In this document: positions 33,833 to 44,695 of the stretch, one piece after another
How positions within the stretch are numbered: position 1 is the first letter of the stretch
Layout of the letters: every line of letters starts with the position of its first letter
Source of the DNA: Paramarasmius palmivorus
Taxonomy: Eukaryota > Basidiomycota > Agaricomycetes > Agaricales > Marasmiaceae
DNA length: 64,000 bases
Assembly: GCA_037176845.1 (NCBI GenBank)
Contig: JAYKXP010000177.1
Location: 1-64,000 of the forward strand
Direction: 5' to 3'
Made by a program: the position numbers and the translations under genes
The notes under the pieces: generated by a model
Told to the model about the DNA's origin: nothing
Databases searched by the model: none
Seen by the model: the letters and a program-made list of their open reading frames with translations, nothing else

Positions 33833-34171
33833 ACACGTCCACCTGTCTCTATATTTGCACTCGTACAGTCAGATCGTTCGCACATTGATTATGGACTTAC
33901 CCGCGCACTTTGTATTCTCTGTTCCACCCTACGTCATCGCAATCACTGGGCGTCTATATGCCGAGTTCTGCATTTGCTCCTCTTGTAATTGATCGACTCT
34001 ATGTAACGTACCTTGTAGCGTACCTATCCGAACCACCGATATAGCAGTTTCTTCGATGCCAACCAGTTTCTATTGTTGTCTCTAGCATGAATAAAAGTGA
34101 GGATATGCTCTATACAGGGCACTCGAAAGGAACCGACGCGACTAGCAGACCAATCAAAGCCAATTACGCCA

Positions 34172-34223
34172 TCTCTCTCCCTCTCTCTCTCCCTCTCTCT
34201 CTCTCTCTCTCACTCTCTCTCTC
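34172..34223 (+). repeat. (CT)n microsatellite
   Basis: A 52-base run of ct dinucleotides with four interruptions (ccc or ca). It sits in the gene-free stretch 33833-34387, in which I see nothing else. Confidence 0.9.
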
Positions 34224-34387
34224 AGTACCATCCTTCTTCTCCCTCCAACATTTACTCCAATGAATCACGCTCAGAAGATGCAGAAGAAGCATCAACCGTT
34301 GGAGTACGCACAATTTCACTCTTTACTTACACGGTATGAGATGCCCTACTTAGCAGGTGTCATTCTCGAAAATGAAAAGTTCCATAC

Positions 34388-34507
34388 ATTCTCCGTCTAC
34401 CTTGCGAAATCATCCTAGAGATCGTACGCAGGGTTATTCCTGCAGAAATCCTTATAGGCAAACCAGAATTGGAAGAAATGGACAGTCAAATGCCATTTAT
34501 GAGCAGT
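34388..34507 (+). pseudogene. Orphan F-box exon remnant
   Basis: The plus strand can be read as ILRLPCEIILEIVRRVIPAE and then a short acidic stretch, ending at a perfect donor (agca|gtaagt). The pattern LP-x-E-I-I-x-E-I is a typical F-box start. No matching upstream start or downstream exon follows; the next gene, 107 bases on, lies on the opposite strand. It is probably the left-over first exon of an F-box gene. Confidence 0.4.
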
Positions 34508-34613
34508 AAGTAGCTACATGAAGCGAATACAAGTGTTTTTGAAGCCTATCTAAGGAACGTCGAGGGCGCAGTATAATCAAGGTGAGGGAGGTTCCACCTG
34601 TAATATAACAGAG

Positions 34614-35969
34614 TTAGAGACAATACAACGTACACATGACATTCATACTCACAAAAAACAAGGCACCATATTCTTCCATTGCTGTCTTCGAGTGGGCGGA
34701 GGTTTTGAAACCAGTGGGCGGACACCACCTAATAATGAGAACGTTCGGATCGAGATTGAGTCGAGCAATCATGTCGAGGAAAATGCGATACGGATGTGTA
34801 TTGTCCCGCTTTGCCTGACGGTGCACACCTACTCGACGATCAATGACCTCGACCTGGCGAAGCTGAGTGGAGGTAGTCAGCAGATGCTCGAGGGGTGCCA
34901 TCATTGTCGATGGCATGTCTGAGGTGTACGACGCCCAGTCAATGGTCAATGTTTGGAGCTTCGGTGCTTGGATCAGTCCCACAACATGGAGTTGAGTGGT
35001 AAGAGCCTCGCTTGGGCAGGTGGCTGGAAGGACTAAGGAGAGCAAGTGGGGGAGTGCGATTGGCGTTTCAGGAATAGCAGTGGGCTGGTCGACCTCCACG
35101 CATTTATAGGTAAGGGAGGTGATGTTTGGGAAGGTCAAAATGGTGTAGACTAACGTCTCGGCGCACGAGTGATAATGAAGAGAGGTGACAAGTGGGAGTG
35201 ATGGCATTTCGTCGCCGTAATAGGGTGAAGGTAGGGACTGAGGAATGGTGATGCTAAAGTTCGCCCCAGTGAATCCTTCTTTCTCGAGATGCCGCAATAT
35301 CTGTAGGGTCACAGTGCTAAGGATAGGTGTGTAGAAGTCGATAGAAATGGTATTTAGGGTGGGCTGTGAGAAAACCGTTGGGGTGAAAGTGGGATCTCGG
35401 TGAAAGAGCGCTTGGATGAGGTCGCTATCCCCTTCGACTTCGATCGACGCGATTGGCTTTTGTAATATCCTTTGGAGGCAAAGACACTGGGTGTATCCGC
35501 CAGTTCGGACGTGAGGCTGATGCCGAGAATTATCGATGAGCGAGTCGACTGTGACAACAAGGTGAATGGGAAGGGTCGATGTGTGTTCGAGGATGAAATC
35601 CAGGCATTCAATCAGTGAATCCGGGTGATGAGTGCAGTTCACGGGACGACGGACGAAGATTCGATTGAACATTGGTGGGCAGGACAAGACTGCGGCTCTG
35701 AGGCGTGAGGAGATATGTGCGAGGGTAAATGGTGTAGTAAAACGTGTGGTAGGTTCATTGGGTGAGATTCGGGGACCGAGTGGATGGGTAAACCGGATTC
35801 CTGGACACTGGACGGCTTCAAGAAAGATTTTCTGGAGAATCTCTGTGGGGCAGCGACAAATGGGCTGATCGTCATTGGCATTTGGGGATCTGGGTCAAAG
35901 AGCAAGGGCGTTCAGCGTGGCTTACACAGAGATAAAGACTACGCACCGGTTGGCCTGACGCGTATCCAT
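34614..35969 (-). CDS. F-box-like protein with leucine-rich tail
   Basis: The ATG at 35967-35969 starts a 44-base exon (MDTRQANRCVVFIS). A 36-base intron at 35890-35925 joins it in phase to a long exon reading PICRCPTEILQKIFLEAVQ, the F-box. Further on come FTLAHISSRLRAAVLSCP and PMFNRIF, the usual 'shared region' of mushroom F-box proteins, then a 350-residue leucine-rich part (LPLVTSLHYHSCAETLV, LPHLLSLVLP). The longest frame would start at TTG (35687), which is why the exon join matters. It ends MCTLYCL at 34614. Presumed role: substrate adaptor of an SCF ubiquitin ligase. The intron is very short for this genome, so the first exon is the weakest part of the model. Confidence 0.65.
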
Positions 35970-36351
35970 GATGCACTGGTTAGATAGGGCAACGCGCAAG
36001 CGAGACAAGTGAGCGAGCGGGGAGAAATGAGCCAAAGGACTACGAGGAAGGTGGGAAGGAAGAGAGGTGAGACGGACGCGATTTTTTGTTTGTGCCTCAC
36101 GACAAAATAGCAAAACACAGCTGACATAACAATCGGAAACAAAATTGGGAATGGTATAGACATATTTGCTAGATCCACTAAGATGGCTTAAGATAGCCGG
36201 ATTCAAACGAGTCATTGATCATGTAAACCATTTGAAAAAAGGGAATTGGGCGAATCGCCACCTGTACGATGGAAACTTAGCGGCTGATCGCGGTGGCTGG
36301 GTGACGTAATAAAGAATTGTATTGGGAAGGAAGTGGCATTGGGCTTAACGT

Positions 36352-37050
36352 CTACGACGGTACAGGAGACATGTCTAGCGTATGTACATCCCATAAATCG
36401 CTCGAAGGAGAGCCTGAGGAACCCCACATCACTGGACTGTGTGAGGTCCACATGGGCTGACCCAGCCATTGATATTCGAGGAGTCGAGGATCTACATCGG
36501 CTTCGACAAGTATTGGGGAGATGTCTGCCGCATCGAAATTGGAGGATGAGTGGTTTCGAAGAACGATACTGGCGAGGGCCTGCTGACATCGTGAGAGGAA
36601 GCTCTTCAAGGCAGTGCGGAGATCATAAGAATCTGTGGGCGAGGAGTCGAGATACCAGTCAATGACGAGTGTCTGCAACGAAGGAGCATGTAGAAGAGCT
36701 AGAAATCGAGGTAGATGAAAGGAGGATGGTACGGAGATGGTGACAATAAGGTAAGTGAGATTTGGAAGCTGGACGGGGGCTTGGAAAGGGGAATGATCTC
36801 TGAGGTAACGTTCGCCATGGGCGAGATCTAAGCGGGCGGTATGAAAATTTGGCATTCGGTGGAGAATGGGTAGGCAACCGGCAGCGCTTGTGATCAGGGA
36901 AAAATTCGTAACAAGTGGAAGTGCTGGTGGTGGATGTGTAGCTGAGTGGGGGTGAGGAACCCAACCCCAATTGCCTAAATCCAGACGTGCATGACATCCC
37001 TTGCGCGACAGGACAGTCAGGAGAGAGTCGAAGGTGGGCGTGTAGGCGCC
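36352..37050 (-). pseudogene. F-box-like family copy, N-terminus lost
   Basis: A minus-strand frame (LPILHRMPNFHTARLDLAHG, LPNLTYLIVTISVP, FLALLHAPSLQTLVIDWYL) matches the leucine-rich tail of the 34614-35969 protein in order and style, including APSLQTL..DW against APKLQTLTIDWAS. There is no F-box upstream; the frame runs into the tandem repeat array that starts near 37034. The end DMSPVPS is at 36352. Probably a truncated duplicate of the neighbour, left next to it in the same orientation. Confidence 0.55.
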
Positions 37051-37550
37051 GAGACGGTGGGTATGAACTCAGCAGTCATATACTGAGCAAGATAAACGTG
37101 ATCCTCTGAGCATAGATATGCTGAGAAGAGGGAGGTAAGACTGAGTGTGATGAAGCCCAGTTTGGACTCAGCAAGTCAACGCTGAGCATGATGTCGTTTG
37201 GGAAATGAGCGACGAGATGCCGAGTATAGACTCGACTAATCAGTGCCGAATGCGAAAGAGCTGGTGCTCTGAGCGAGGATATGCGGAGCGGAAGTGAGGT
37301 AAACTCAGCGAGACAACGCCGAGTGCGAGTTTGCTGGTGAACTGGGCGTGTAGGCGCTGAGACGGTGGGTATGAACTCAGCAGTCATATACTGAGCAAGA
37401 TAAACGTGATCCACTGAGCACAGATATGCTGAGATAGGCGGTGGCGAAAGTCGGCGATTCAACACCAAGTTCAAGAGTGCTGGTGCACTGAGCGAGGATA
37501 TGCGGAGTGAATGTGATGTAAACTCAGCGAGACAACGCTGAGTACTCAAC
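37034..37550. repeat. Composite repeat array of CTGAG/CTCAG mini-palindromes
   Basis: A roughly 100-base unit beginning cgtgtaggcgc(c/t)gagacggtgggt occurs at about 37037 and again at about 37345. A second, roughly 60-base unit (ctgagcgaggatatgcggag) occurs at about 37267 and 37490. Within them, pairs of actcagc and gctgag are separated by about 10 bases, giving many small stem-loops such as ctcagcagtcatatactgag and ctcagcaagtcaacgctgag. The array forms the end of two neighbouring reading frames. Confidence 0.75.
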
Positions 37551-38319
37551 CCTAAGTTGCTCGGCCTTGGTCACCGCCCGTTTGACTACCTTTGCAGTCT
37601 CAACTTCTCTACCAATCTTGTCAACACGAGCTCTACGTCTCCTCCGACTGAGATGTCCTAAATCCTCTCCAGTGCCTACTTCCCACCATTGTGGTTTGAA
37701 GGATTTGGCGTACGGACCCCAGTTAACCTCTCCTTGGACAGGTTTCTTCGGCTTCGGAACGTTCTTCCACAAGTATACCTGAACAGGCGAAGGGGCAGCG
37801 TTTGCATTCGATTCGTTTCTGCCCTTTCCTTTGATCTTTTTGGAAGCCTTGGTGGTTTCGGGTGCTTGTTCAGTAACTGTCGGAACGCGCATGACTCTTT
37901 TCAGAGTAATTTCCTTGTTGCCTTCCAAGATGGGGAGAACCTCTCTCTTGAGGAAGCCGCATAGGGAATAAAGCACATTCAGCCCGAGAAACAGTAACAA
38001 TTCGTAGGATTACGCACGTCATAGACTTTAAAGGAAGCAATGGTCGAGGAGGTGCAGGCGGCGGTGCCTTTAAACTTCCTGACTGCCCATTCGTGGCCTG
38101 TTGTTGTTCCACCTTTGCAGCAGACAACCCAACTTCCTTCAAGAAACTCTTGAACTCTACATTCGCCCTCTTCTTGACAGTAATTTGGTATATTTGTGAT
38201 GTAGTGAGACCGTCCTTGGACGTGTCGGAAGCCATGATACTTCGAACCATGCGTAAACCTTCACGAACAGCGGCAGTTTTTTGAGGAGTATTCCTCGAGA
38301 AGAGGTTGACCGACTGCAT
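37524..38319 (-). CDS. Conserved-looking hypothetical protein, basic
   Basis: The ATG at 38317-38319 opens an exon (MQSVNLFSRNTPQK, then LTTSQIYQITVKKR and FKSFLKEVGLSAAKV). An intron (GTGCGTAA...CTCAAGAG) joins it in frame to VLPILEGNKEITLKRVMRVP. The C-terminal part is strongly basic: YLWKNVPKPKKPVQGEVNWG, FKPQWWEVGTGEDLGHLSRR, then an R/K-rich helix. The basic, tryptophan-containing tail would suit a ribosomal or organellar RNA-associated protein, but I recognise no family. The final residues (EYSALSR, stop 37524) are coded inside the CTGAG repeat array, so the original C-terminus may have been replaced. Confidence 0.55.
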
Positions 38320-38579
38320 TGTGCCAGTCAACCTTGGTGAGTCGCGTCGAGGTCGTGGTCGTTCGGGATAAAACCGGGACAGCGTCTAAAAAGGTAATTC
38401 CGGACTGGGTTGAGGCCCGAGAGCGCTTCGCCTCATGAGCAAGATGTTTCTAAGTTCTCACTCCATCAAGACCATTGAGTAAGAGAAGTCCTCGAAAAAA
38501 CTATGATTTTGCTTCTACTATACACAAATAATAGTTAGGAATACTAGGCAATTACAGCGTCCATCTACGTATACATAAA

Positions 38580-41568
38580 TCAAAACAACTTGTCAAGAAT
38601 AGCATCAAGCCCCGAATCAGGAGCAAGAATACCAAAGTGTGTACCAGGCAAATCGTACTTTTCAACTCCATCGACATATCTATCCAAATCGAAATACTGT
38701 GAAACCCGAGCTGCGTAGGGCTGCGAGCGAACACCATCCAGAGCGCGAACGAGGACAGTCCTCTTTGAAGGCCAATTCACCTCGAGTTTACCGCCTGCTT
38801 CGCCAATAGCGTTCAAAAACTCTTTACCGCGACGGATACCGATGAGAACGTGAGCAATATAAGCCATGCAGAAACGGGCGATCCATTTCGGTCCACTGCC
38901 ACCTTCCTCAGCGCGACGGAAGTGGTCGGCGAATTGCTCGCCCAAGTCATCAGAGTTGTCTAGGGTGCCACTGGAGACCATGTCATTGACGACTTCCTGA
39001 ACCTTCAAAGTTCATGAGCAACAGGTTCAAGAAACCGGAAAGAACACTCACATCATTCCGAATACTTCCATCATGGATACGCGACATTGAGTATAGCTGG
39101 AATGCGGCTGAGAAGAGCGTAGGAGATCCATCCAACATGACCAGCGACTCAACAACCTCGCCTTGCTTAACGAGTAGCTGCGCAATCTCTTGAGCTAGAC
39201 AGGTACCGAACGATAACCCTGCCAACCGATATGGTCCATGAGGTTGCTTCTCTTGTATCTTGGATAGATAAAACTCTGCGAGTCGGTGTATAGTACCGGT
39301 AATTGGAGCCTCGGGGGTATCTTGGACACCAAAGATGGGGTAGTGAACCTTCTGAGCCGCTTTGACGAGGTCGACAATACCACCACCAGCGCCGTGCATG
39401 ATGAAGAGAGGAGTGCCTTCAGTAGCGGTGTTGAGGCGAACGACAATCTTGTCGAGGTCAGCCTCGTGAACATTCGTTTGAATCTGCTCAGCCTCGACAG
39501 GTGTACTGTCGGAGACAGAGGCGGATGCGGCGGCGGCAGCGGCAGCGATCTGTTGCTCCTCTTGGAGCTGATGCAGTCTCGCAACTGTTGATTACTGTTA
39601 GTAACAGAAAACGTCAGTCAAGAGATGGACGAACCAGACGTAGTCTGACTCAAGAGCTGCAGCTGGGTGACTTCAATACTGAAATAGGCCTTGAGAATGC
39701 CACTTAGGCGAACTGAAGTCAATGAGTCCAGGCCATAAGCGGACAGCGGAACGTTTTCCTCGACCCTGTCGGGTTCCAAGGACAATACAGCGGCAGCAGC
39801 TGCGAGAATATTTTGTTCCTTTGGCCCGTTGGACATAGCGCCTTCGGAGGACTCTTTTACCAAAAGGTGTCGCATACTGGATTGCAAATAGTCGGGCATC
39901 ACTGAAGAGAAACCAAGGTGAATAGCTAGATTATCGAGGAGGATGAAAGGCAACATACTCTCCATGACCTTCTTCCACTGTATGGAGGATATGTAAAGCG
40001 GATTGTACGCAGGGATTCCAAGAGTCCAGATCGCGTCTACACAGTGGCGAGCCATAGTATATCCAGTCATTCCGAGGTCTTTGTACTGGTAAGGAACGTT
40101 CTATTAAAGAGGTTCCTTTTCTGGTGACAACCACTTACCTTGTCGAGCGCAGCGCTTCGAGCATTTTCAGTTGGCATACTACGCACAAAGACACCACTAT
40201 CAGTCTATGGATAGTTTGCATTAGTAAAGGAATACATAGACATTTCCTGTGGACTCACTAATGGCGGGACAGTAACAGAAATACAGTTCGGTATCTTTGA
40301 AGTCATAGCCTCCATCTCGGTTTGGGCAGCAGAGTAATTCGCTTGACCTAAAATTTACTTGGTGAGTGTGAAGTAGCCAACCCAGTATCAGCAAACTCAC
40401 CAGGAGAGCCACAGACTGTAGCCATGGAACTTGTCAAAACGAGGAAATCCAGCTTCTTGGGGTCGACAGCATCCAAAAGGACATGGACACCTTTCACCTT
40501 AACATCGTAGACTAGGCTTATTCAGTATAGGTTATACTGCGAAGAGGATACCACAAACCTTTCTCCCACTCCTCCCGTGTTGTGAGATTAGTGAAAAGGG
40601 AGTCGTTAAGACGTACGGCAACATAGAAGATACCGGCAACATTTGGTAGGTTGGAGAATAGTGTCTTTGTCTTGACTTCGTCTAGACAGTCGCATGCGAC
40701 CACGTCGATAGTCACCCCAGGTAAGGTGCGAAGATATTCGATGATTTTCTTCTCTCGGAACATTCTACCGTTTTCAAAAGCCTACAAAATGTAAGTAAGC
40801 AACAGATATAGGAGCCGCGTAAACGAGAACCGTACCTTCCACCCGGAACGAGAAGTCAAAATGACGTGACGGGCACCGGACTCCACAAGAAGCCTTGCAA
40901 TGTTGCAGCCAAGGCCTCCAATACCACCAGTGATCACATATGATGCACGAGGGTTAAACGCACTTGAGCCAGGTGCTCTGCCAGGCTTAATGACCGTCAT
41001 GTTTTCTGGGAGTGTCTCGAAGTCGAGGAGAATAGACATGTCTTTGTAGAGCGCAGCTTTGGAGTGGGCCAATTCGAGAGCATCAGCTTGGAAGATCAAG
41101 GAAGACGGCGAGAGACGGGACATGATCTGTCGGGGAGTTGTTGGAAGTGCCTCTTCCAGGACGTTATAAACACCGGAAAAGACACGCTCAAAACCGACGG
41201 AGACAAACTGCTGTCCTGGGCGTAGCTGTTTAGGATAGATATTCCCGATCTGGACGATGGTTCCCTGAGATGACATGCGCTCGACAGGTACTGCGAGAAT
41301 CGCATCATCCTCTTCAAAGTTGAAGATGTAATCGACACCATCTCCAGCCCATCTCCTCACAGCGCGCGACCACGATTCCACGTCATGAGATGAAGAAACA
41401 TCTTTTTGAGAAAGAGGGACTGAGGGGTCGGAAGCTGTTACAAAAATGTCGAATCGTCGCTCTTGTAGATATGCCAAGGTTGCCAGCGCTGCTGGAGAGA
41501 AATCTCTCGCATGTAGTACGACACGAGAGTTAGGTCTAGCAAAGGCCATGGCAAAGAGATCACGGTCC
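38580..41568 (-). pseudogene. Reducing polyketide synthase, C-terminal third only
   Basis: Exons with normal introns encode, in order, a dehydrogenase-like segment (HARDFSPAALATLAYLQERR, GTIVQIGNIYPKQLRPGQQF), then a ketoreductase. The ketoreductase has SYVITGGIGGLGCNIARLL, LTSSMATVCGSPGQ and NYSAAQ as the active-site tyrosine region. An acyl-carrier domain follows (YGLDSLTSVRLS, serine of the GLDSL motif), then a thioesterase (MHGAGGGIVDLV, GLSFGTCLAQE, and GTHFGI as the histidine). The stop follows DKLF at 38580. Upstream the coding sequence begins at an intron acceptor (ttggcag near 41569) and the whole KS, AT and DH part, about two thirds of a normal enzyme, is missing. Without KS and AT it cannot start or extend a chain. 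No stop was found in the part kept. Confidence 0.8.
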
Positions 41569-42592
41569 TGCTGCCAATGTTTTAACGTATTTTGGGTCTT
41601 TTTGGTGAGTAGGAGATACTCAGAAAGCGAAACATATCTAATATAATGGGGAGCTCACACTTCTTCTTTTGCTTTCGATCTTCATCCGATTCGTAGTACC
41701 CATCGTTCTCCCTCTCTTCCTCCAGACCATTGTCTTGGCATCCGTCGACGCCATTGTCGAGAAAAAAACTTCCTAACATCGGAGTTGTACTGGTACGCGT
41801 CGGATGGGGGGTTCGTTCGCGTTAGGAAGAGGTCGTGGAGAACATGGCGATGGTGATAGCCTCGGGATCATAGTTCGTGGGTCGAGAAAGAGCCGCGTCG
41901 GGAGCAGATTTTTATGGGGCGGTACCTCAACCTCGCCATCTACAACCGGAAGAACAAAAAATGGGAAGGACGGAAGGAAAACACGAGTCAGCGATCACGT
42001 CTACCACTCAAAGCGAAGACGAGGAAGAATTGACGTGGGGTCAGTGTAATCGACTGTATAATATACCAAAGGAGATTATAGAGCAATCACGCACCTTTAC
42101 TCGTTGAGCGAGTCGCTGTGGACCTTAAAGTGAAGAAAGAAAAGCCGGGTAGTTATGTTTTGTAAATGTTGATGATGGTGTGGAAGCTGCGGAATCCGGA
42201 TACCGTTGCCGAGAAGTCCAAGGTCAAAAACGTGATTTGATTTGGGAACTTGCGCCGCCGCGTTCGGCTTCCTCGTTTTCCCAGTCCCACTGCGACGTCT
42301 TCCAACTGCTTTCTCCAGGCTTTCTCCTTCCTTCCTTTCAGACATGTTGGTCCTAGAATAACGCCCGCCAACACGATTATCACAGCGTCGAACGACTACG
42401 TCGACTAAAGGTCAGCTCTACCTATAAGAATACTTACAGTTGCTCATATATTCGTAGTGGATATTCTTTGTCTATTCTAACCTAACCCCATATCACCGTA
42501 TCCCTTTCTTCCTGCCCTCCATACTTGACGCATTAACAGGTGAAATTGGTAAACGAAAGAAAGCGGTGGCCGCTGGAGAGTGTGCTGCAGAG
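41569..42592. other. Interval without a supported gene
   Basis: Several frames of 60-80 codons overlap on both strands (41582-41779 minus, 41804-42107 plus, 42153-42383 minus). None has a recognisable domain or a convincing exon chain. The minus-strand stretch near 41640-41760 is acidic (EEERENDGYYESDEDRKQKK) and could be a small exon. This is the breakpoint side of the truncated polyketide synthase. Confidence 0.4.
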
Positions 42593-44100
42593 ATGGACGA
42601 AGGAGGTGATGCCGATGGGGTGCAACTTGGGCAAGGGTTTGGGACGGATTCCGATGACGGAGGCTCCAACGGAGACTTGGACGGGGAACAGGAGGTATCA
42701 GTGAACCTCCGTAATCATAATCCCAAAGGCAGAAACCAATGGAGAGTGACATGTAAGTGAATATCTTTATGTGATAGACTCGTGAGCTAATACCGTCAAT
42801 GTTGTAGCCCCGTATGACGAGAAAATGCATGAAGCATTGTGGAAGCTGCACAAGGAGGGTATTACACGGTACGGAAACATGCTGGAGAAGCTCCGTGAGC
42901 AAGGCTTCTCGTTAGGGTACGTGGGCGTACCTATAAACAGTTCCATGCCAACTCATACTTTGTCAGACGCTCGACGCTTGCGAATATATATCAAGAACGC
43001 TTAGCTTCCAACTCCACGACGACCTAGAAAACAGGAAGATGTGCTTGAACAGACCATCCTAACACGCCTTGCATCTGTTCCGAAGCAGACTCGCGGGCCA
43101 CGCCGAGTATGCCAGGAACTGGCATTCGAAGGGGAACATATGACTAGGTGTGATATACAATACGCTGATGGTTCGGTGGTCCGACACCCTTCTAGGGACT
43201 TTGTTACTCAATTTACGCAAGACCATTATCCTGAGGGGTTTCAACAGCGCGCCCCGGGAAAAACAAAGGTTATCCGACGGACTGCCCTAACCACCATTGG
43301 TCCTCACGAAGAATGGTCTATGGATGGACATGATAAGCTCGCTGCTGTTGGATTCGCTATCTATGGTATCCGTGACAAACGGGGAGGCCGTCTTGTGCAT
43401 TACCGAGTTCTTCCTTCGAAGTGGTATGCGACTATTGTCGGAATCGTGTTTTTGGAGGCACTACAGAAGAATGGCTATAGTGTGTAATTTACATGGTACA
43501 CACATGCAATTGAAGGCTGAATTTCTCCTAGCCATGCCTCTACAAGGAACTACAGTTTGCGACTCAGAAGTTCGTGACGCGTGTGCGTTCCACGGTGCCC
43601 TTCGGTACGATTCTGCTAATACAGAGGCGCGTCATGTTCTATCTACTGATTACATTTTAGGGAAATGTTCGCACCAGAGCCTTTTGAAGAGCTCATTTCG
43701 GCATGGCGCTTTGTAAGAGGTTATCGGATCATCACAATCGAACATAGCTGGAGACCAATGTTTGAGAAGTGGGAACTAGATATTCTGGTCTATTACGAGA
43801 AGGGCATCCGTTCTGTGGACTTCTTACCGGCTGTTATGATTCATGTGTAAATTCTGCAATCCTATTCTCTGAACCTCAAGCGCTTACATGGGCGTGTGTT
43901 TGGCCACAGGTAGCTCAAGAACTGGATCTGGTACCCATTCGTTCAACGTGAATTGGACAAAATTTAATACCAACAGGATCACATCTACATTAGAAAGCCG
44001 AAGGAGAAAAGGCTACCGAGTGGAGGGAAGGTTGTCGAGTTTTATGACAGCGACAATCAGAAAGCAGAGCTACGCGTCCTGGAATGTCATGGGTGATTGA
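42593..44100 (+). CDS. DDE integrase-core domain protein
   Basis: The ATG at 42593 (MDEGGDADGVQLGQG) starts an acidic N-terminus. A helical segment follows (HEALWKLHKEGITRYGNMLEKL), then RVCQELAFEGEHMTRCDIQY and the catalytic core EEWSMDGHDKLAAVGFAIYG. After two introns come MPLQGTTVCDSEVRDACAFHGALR and EMFAPEPFEELISAW..RGYRIITIEHSW. The D, D and E of a retroviral-type integrase fold can be placed in SMDGHD, VCDSE and TIEHSW. This family of single integrase-like genes is seen in mushrooms and may be a domesticated or stand-alone transposase. Apparent stops near 43485 and 43640 lie inside plausible introns (GTGTGTAA..CTCCTAG and GTACGAT..TTTTAG). The last exons (to 44100) are less certain. Confidence 0.65.
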
Positions 44101-44695
44101 ACTGCGGTCCGGGGGGGGGGGAGCTTGAAAGGTAGCTATCAACCATCACCGGAAAAGCGTGGATACGGCCTTTGTTATATGTGACTCTCGTTGACCTATC
44201 TTCCTACTCTCCACGGTTTCGGCTCCTTCATACCGACTTGGGTTTTCGTTCCACGGGGATCAGCAAGGTGATCTTCATCACGCCACAGCAAACACTTTGC
44301 TTGGCCACCACCTGAGCACTGGAATGGGTACCGTACACATAAAGGTGTCAACTAGCAGTTGCCTCTCAATGATCAGGTCGTGTTCAGCGACGTCAGGCGC
44401 AAAGGAAAAGTGTGAAGGATAGAGAATAGCAAGGATGGAGACCAGGATGTCCTCGCTGGAACGCTATATTTACGAAGGCGCGACGATGAACAAATCTGAA
44501 TTGGCCGGTAGCCGAAATAACAGGGTGTTAGTGGCGCTTCATATGGAAGGATCAGTATGGTGGTTGAGTACCACGAAGATGAAGCAGCTCGCAAATTAAA
44601 CAGTGGTATACAAAAGTCCAACATGAGATACAAAATCAAATACAAAAAGCGAGCTATACACTTGAGAAGAAAAAAACTGTCATCAGACTACAACC
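44101..44695. other. Interval between the integrase gene and the Helitron stop
   Basis: It starts with an 11-12 base poly-G run near 44111. No coding frame is convincing. The 3' terminus of the Helitron, which should be a small hairpin followed by CTRR on the minus strand, must lie somewhere here if the element has classic ends; I could not place it. An aaaaagcgagct / agctcgcaa inverted pair occurs near 44590-44655. Confidence 0.4.

Noticed and set aside
44373..44645. Minus-strand 90-codon frame beyond the Helitron stop
   Set aside because: It is hydrophobic by composition only, lies where the element terminus should be, and matches nothing.
44101..44695. Helitron 3' hairpin and CTRR end
   Set aside because: I looked for a short GC-rich hairpin followed by CTRR on the minus strand. 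Candidates such as cggctaccggcc were weak, so no end is annotated.
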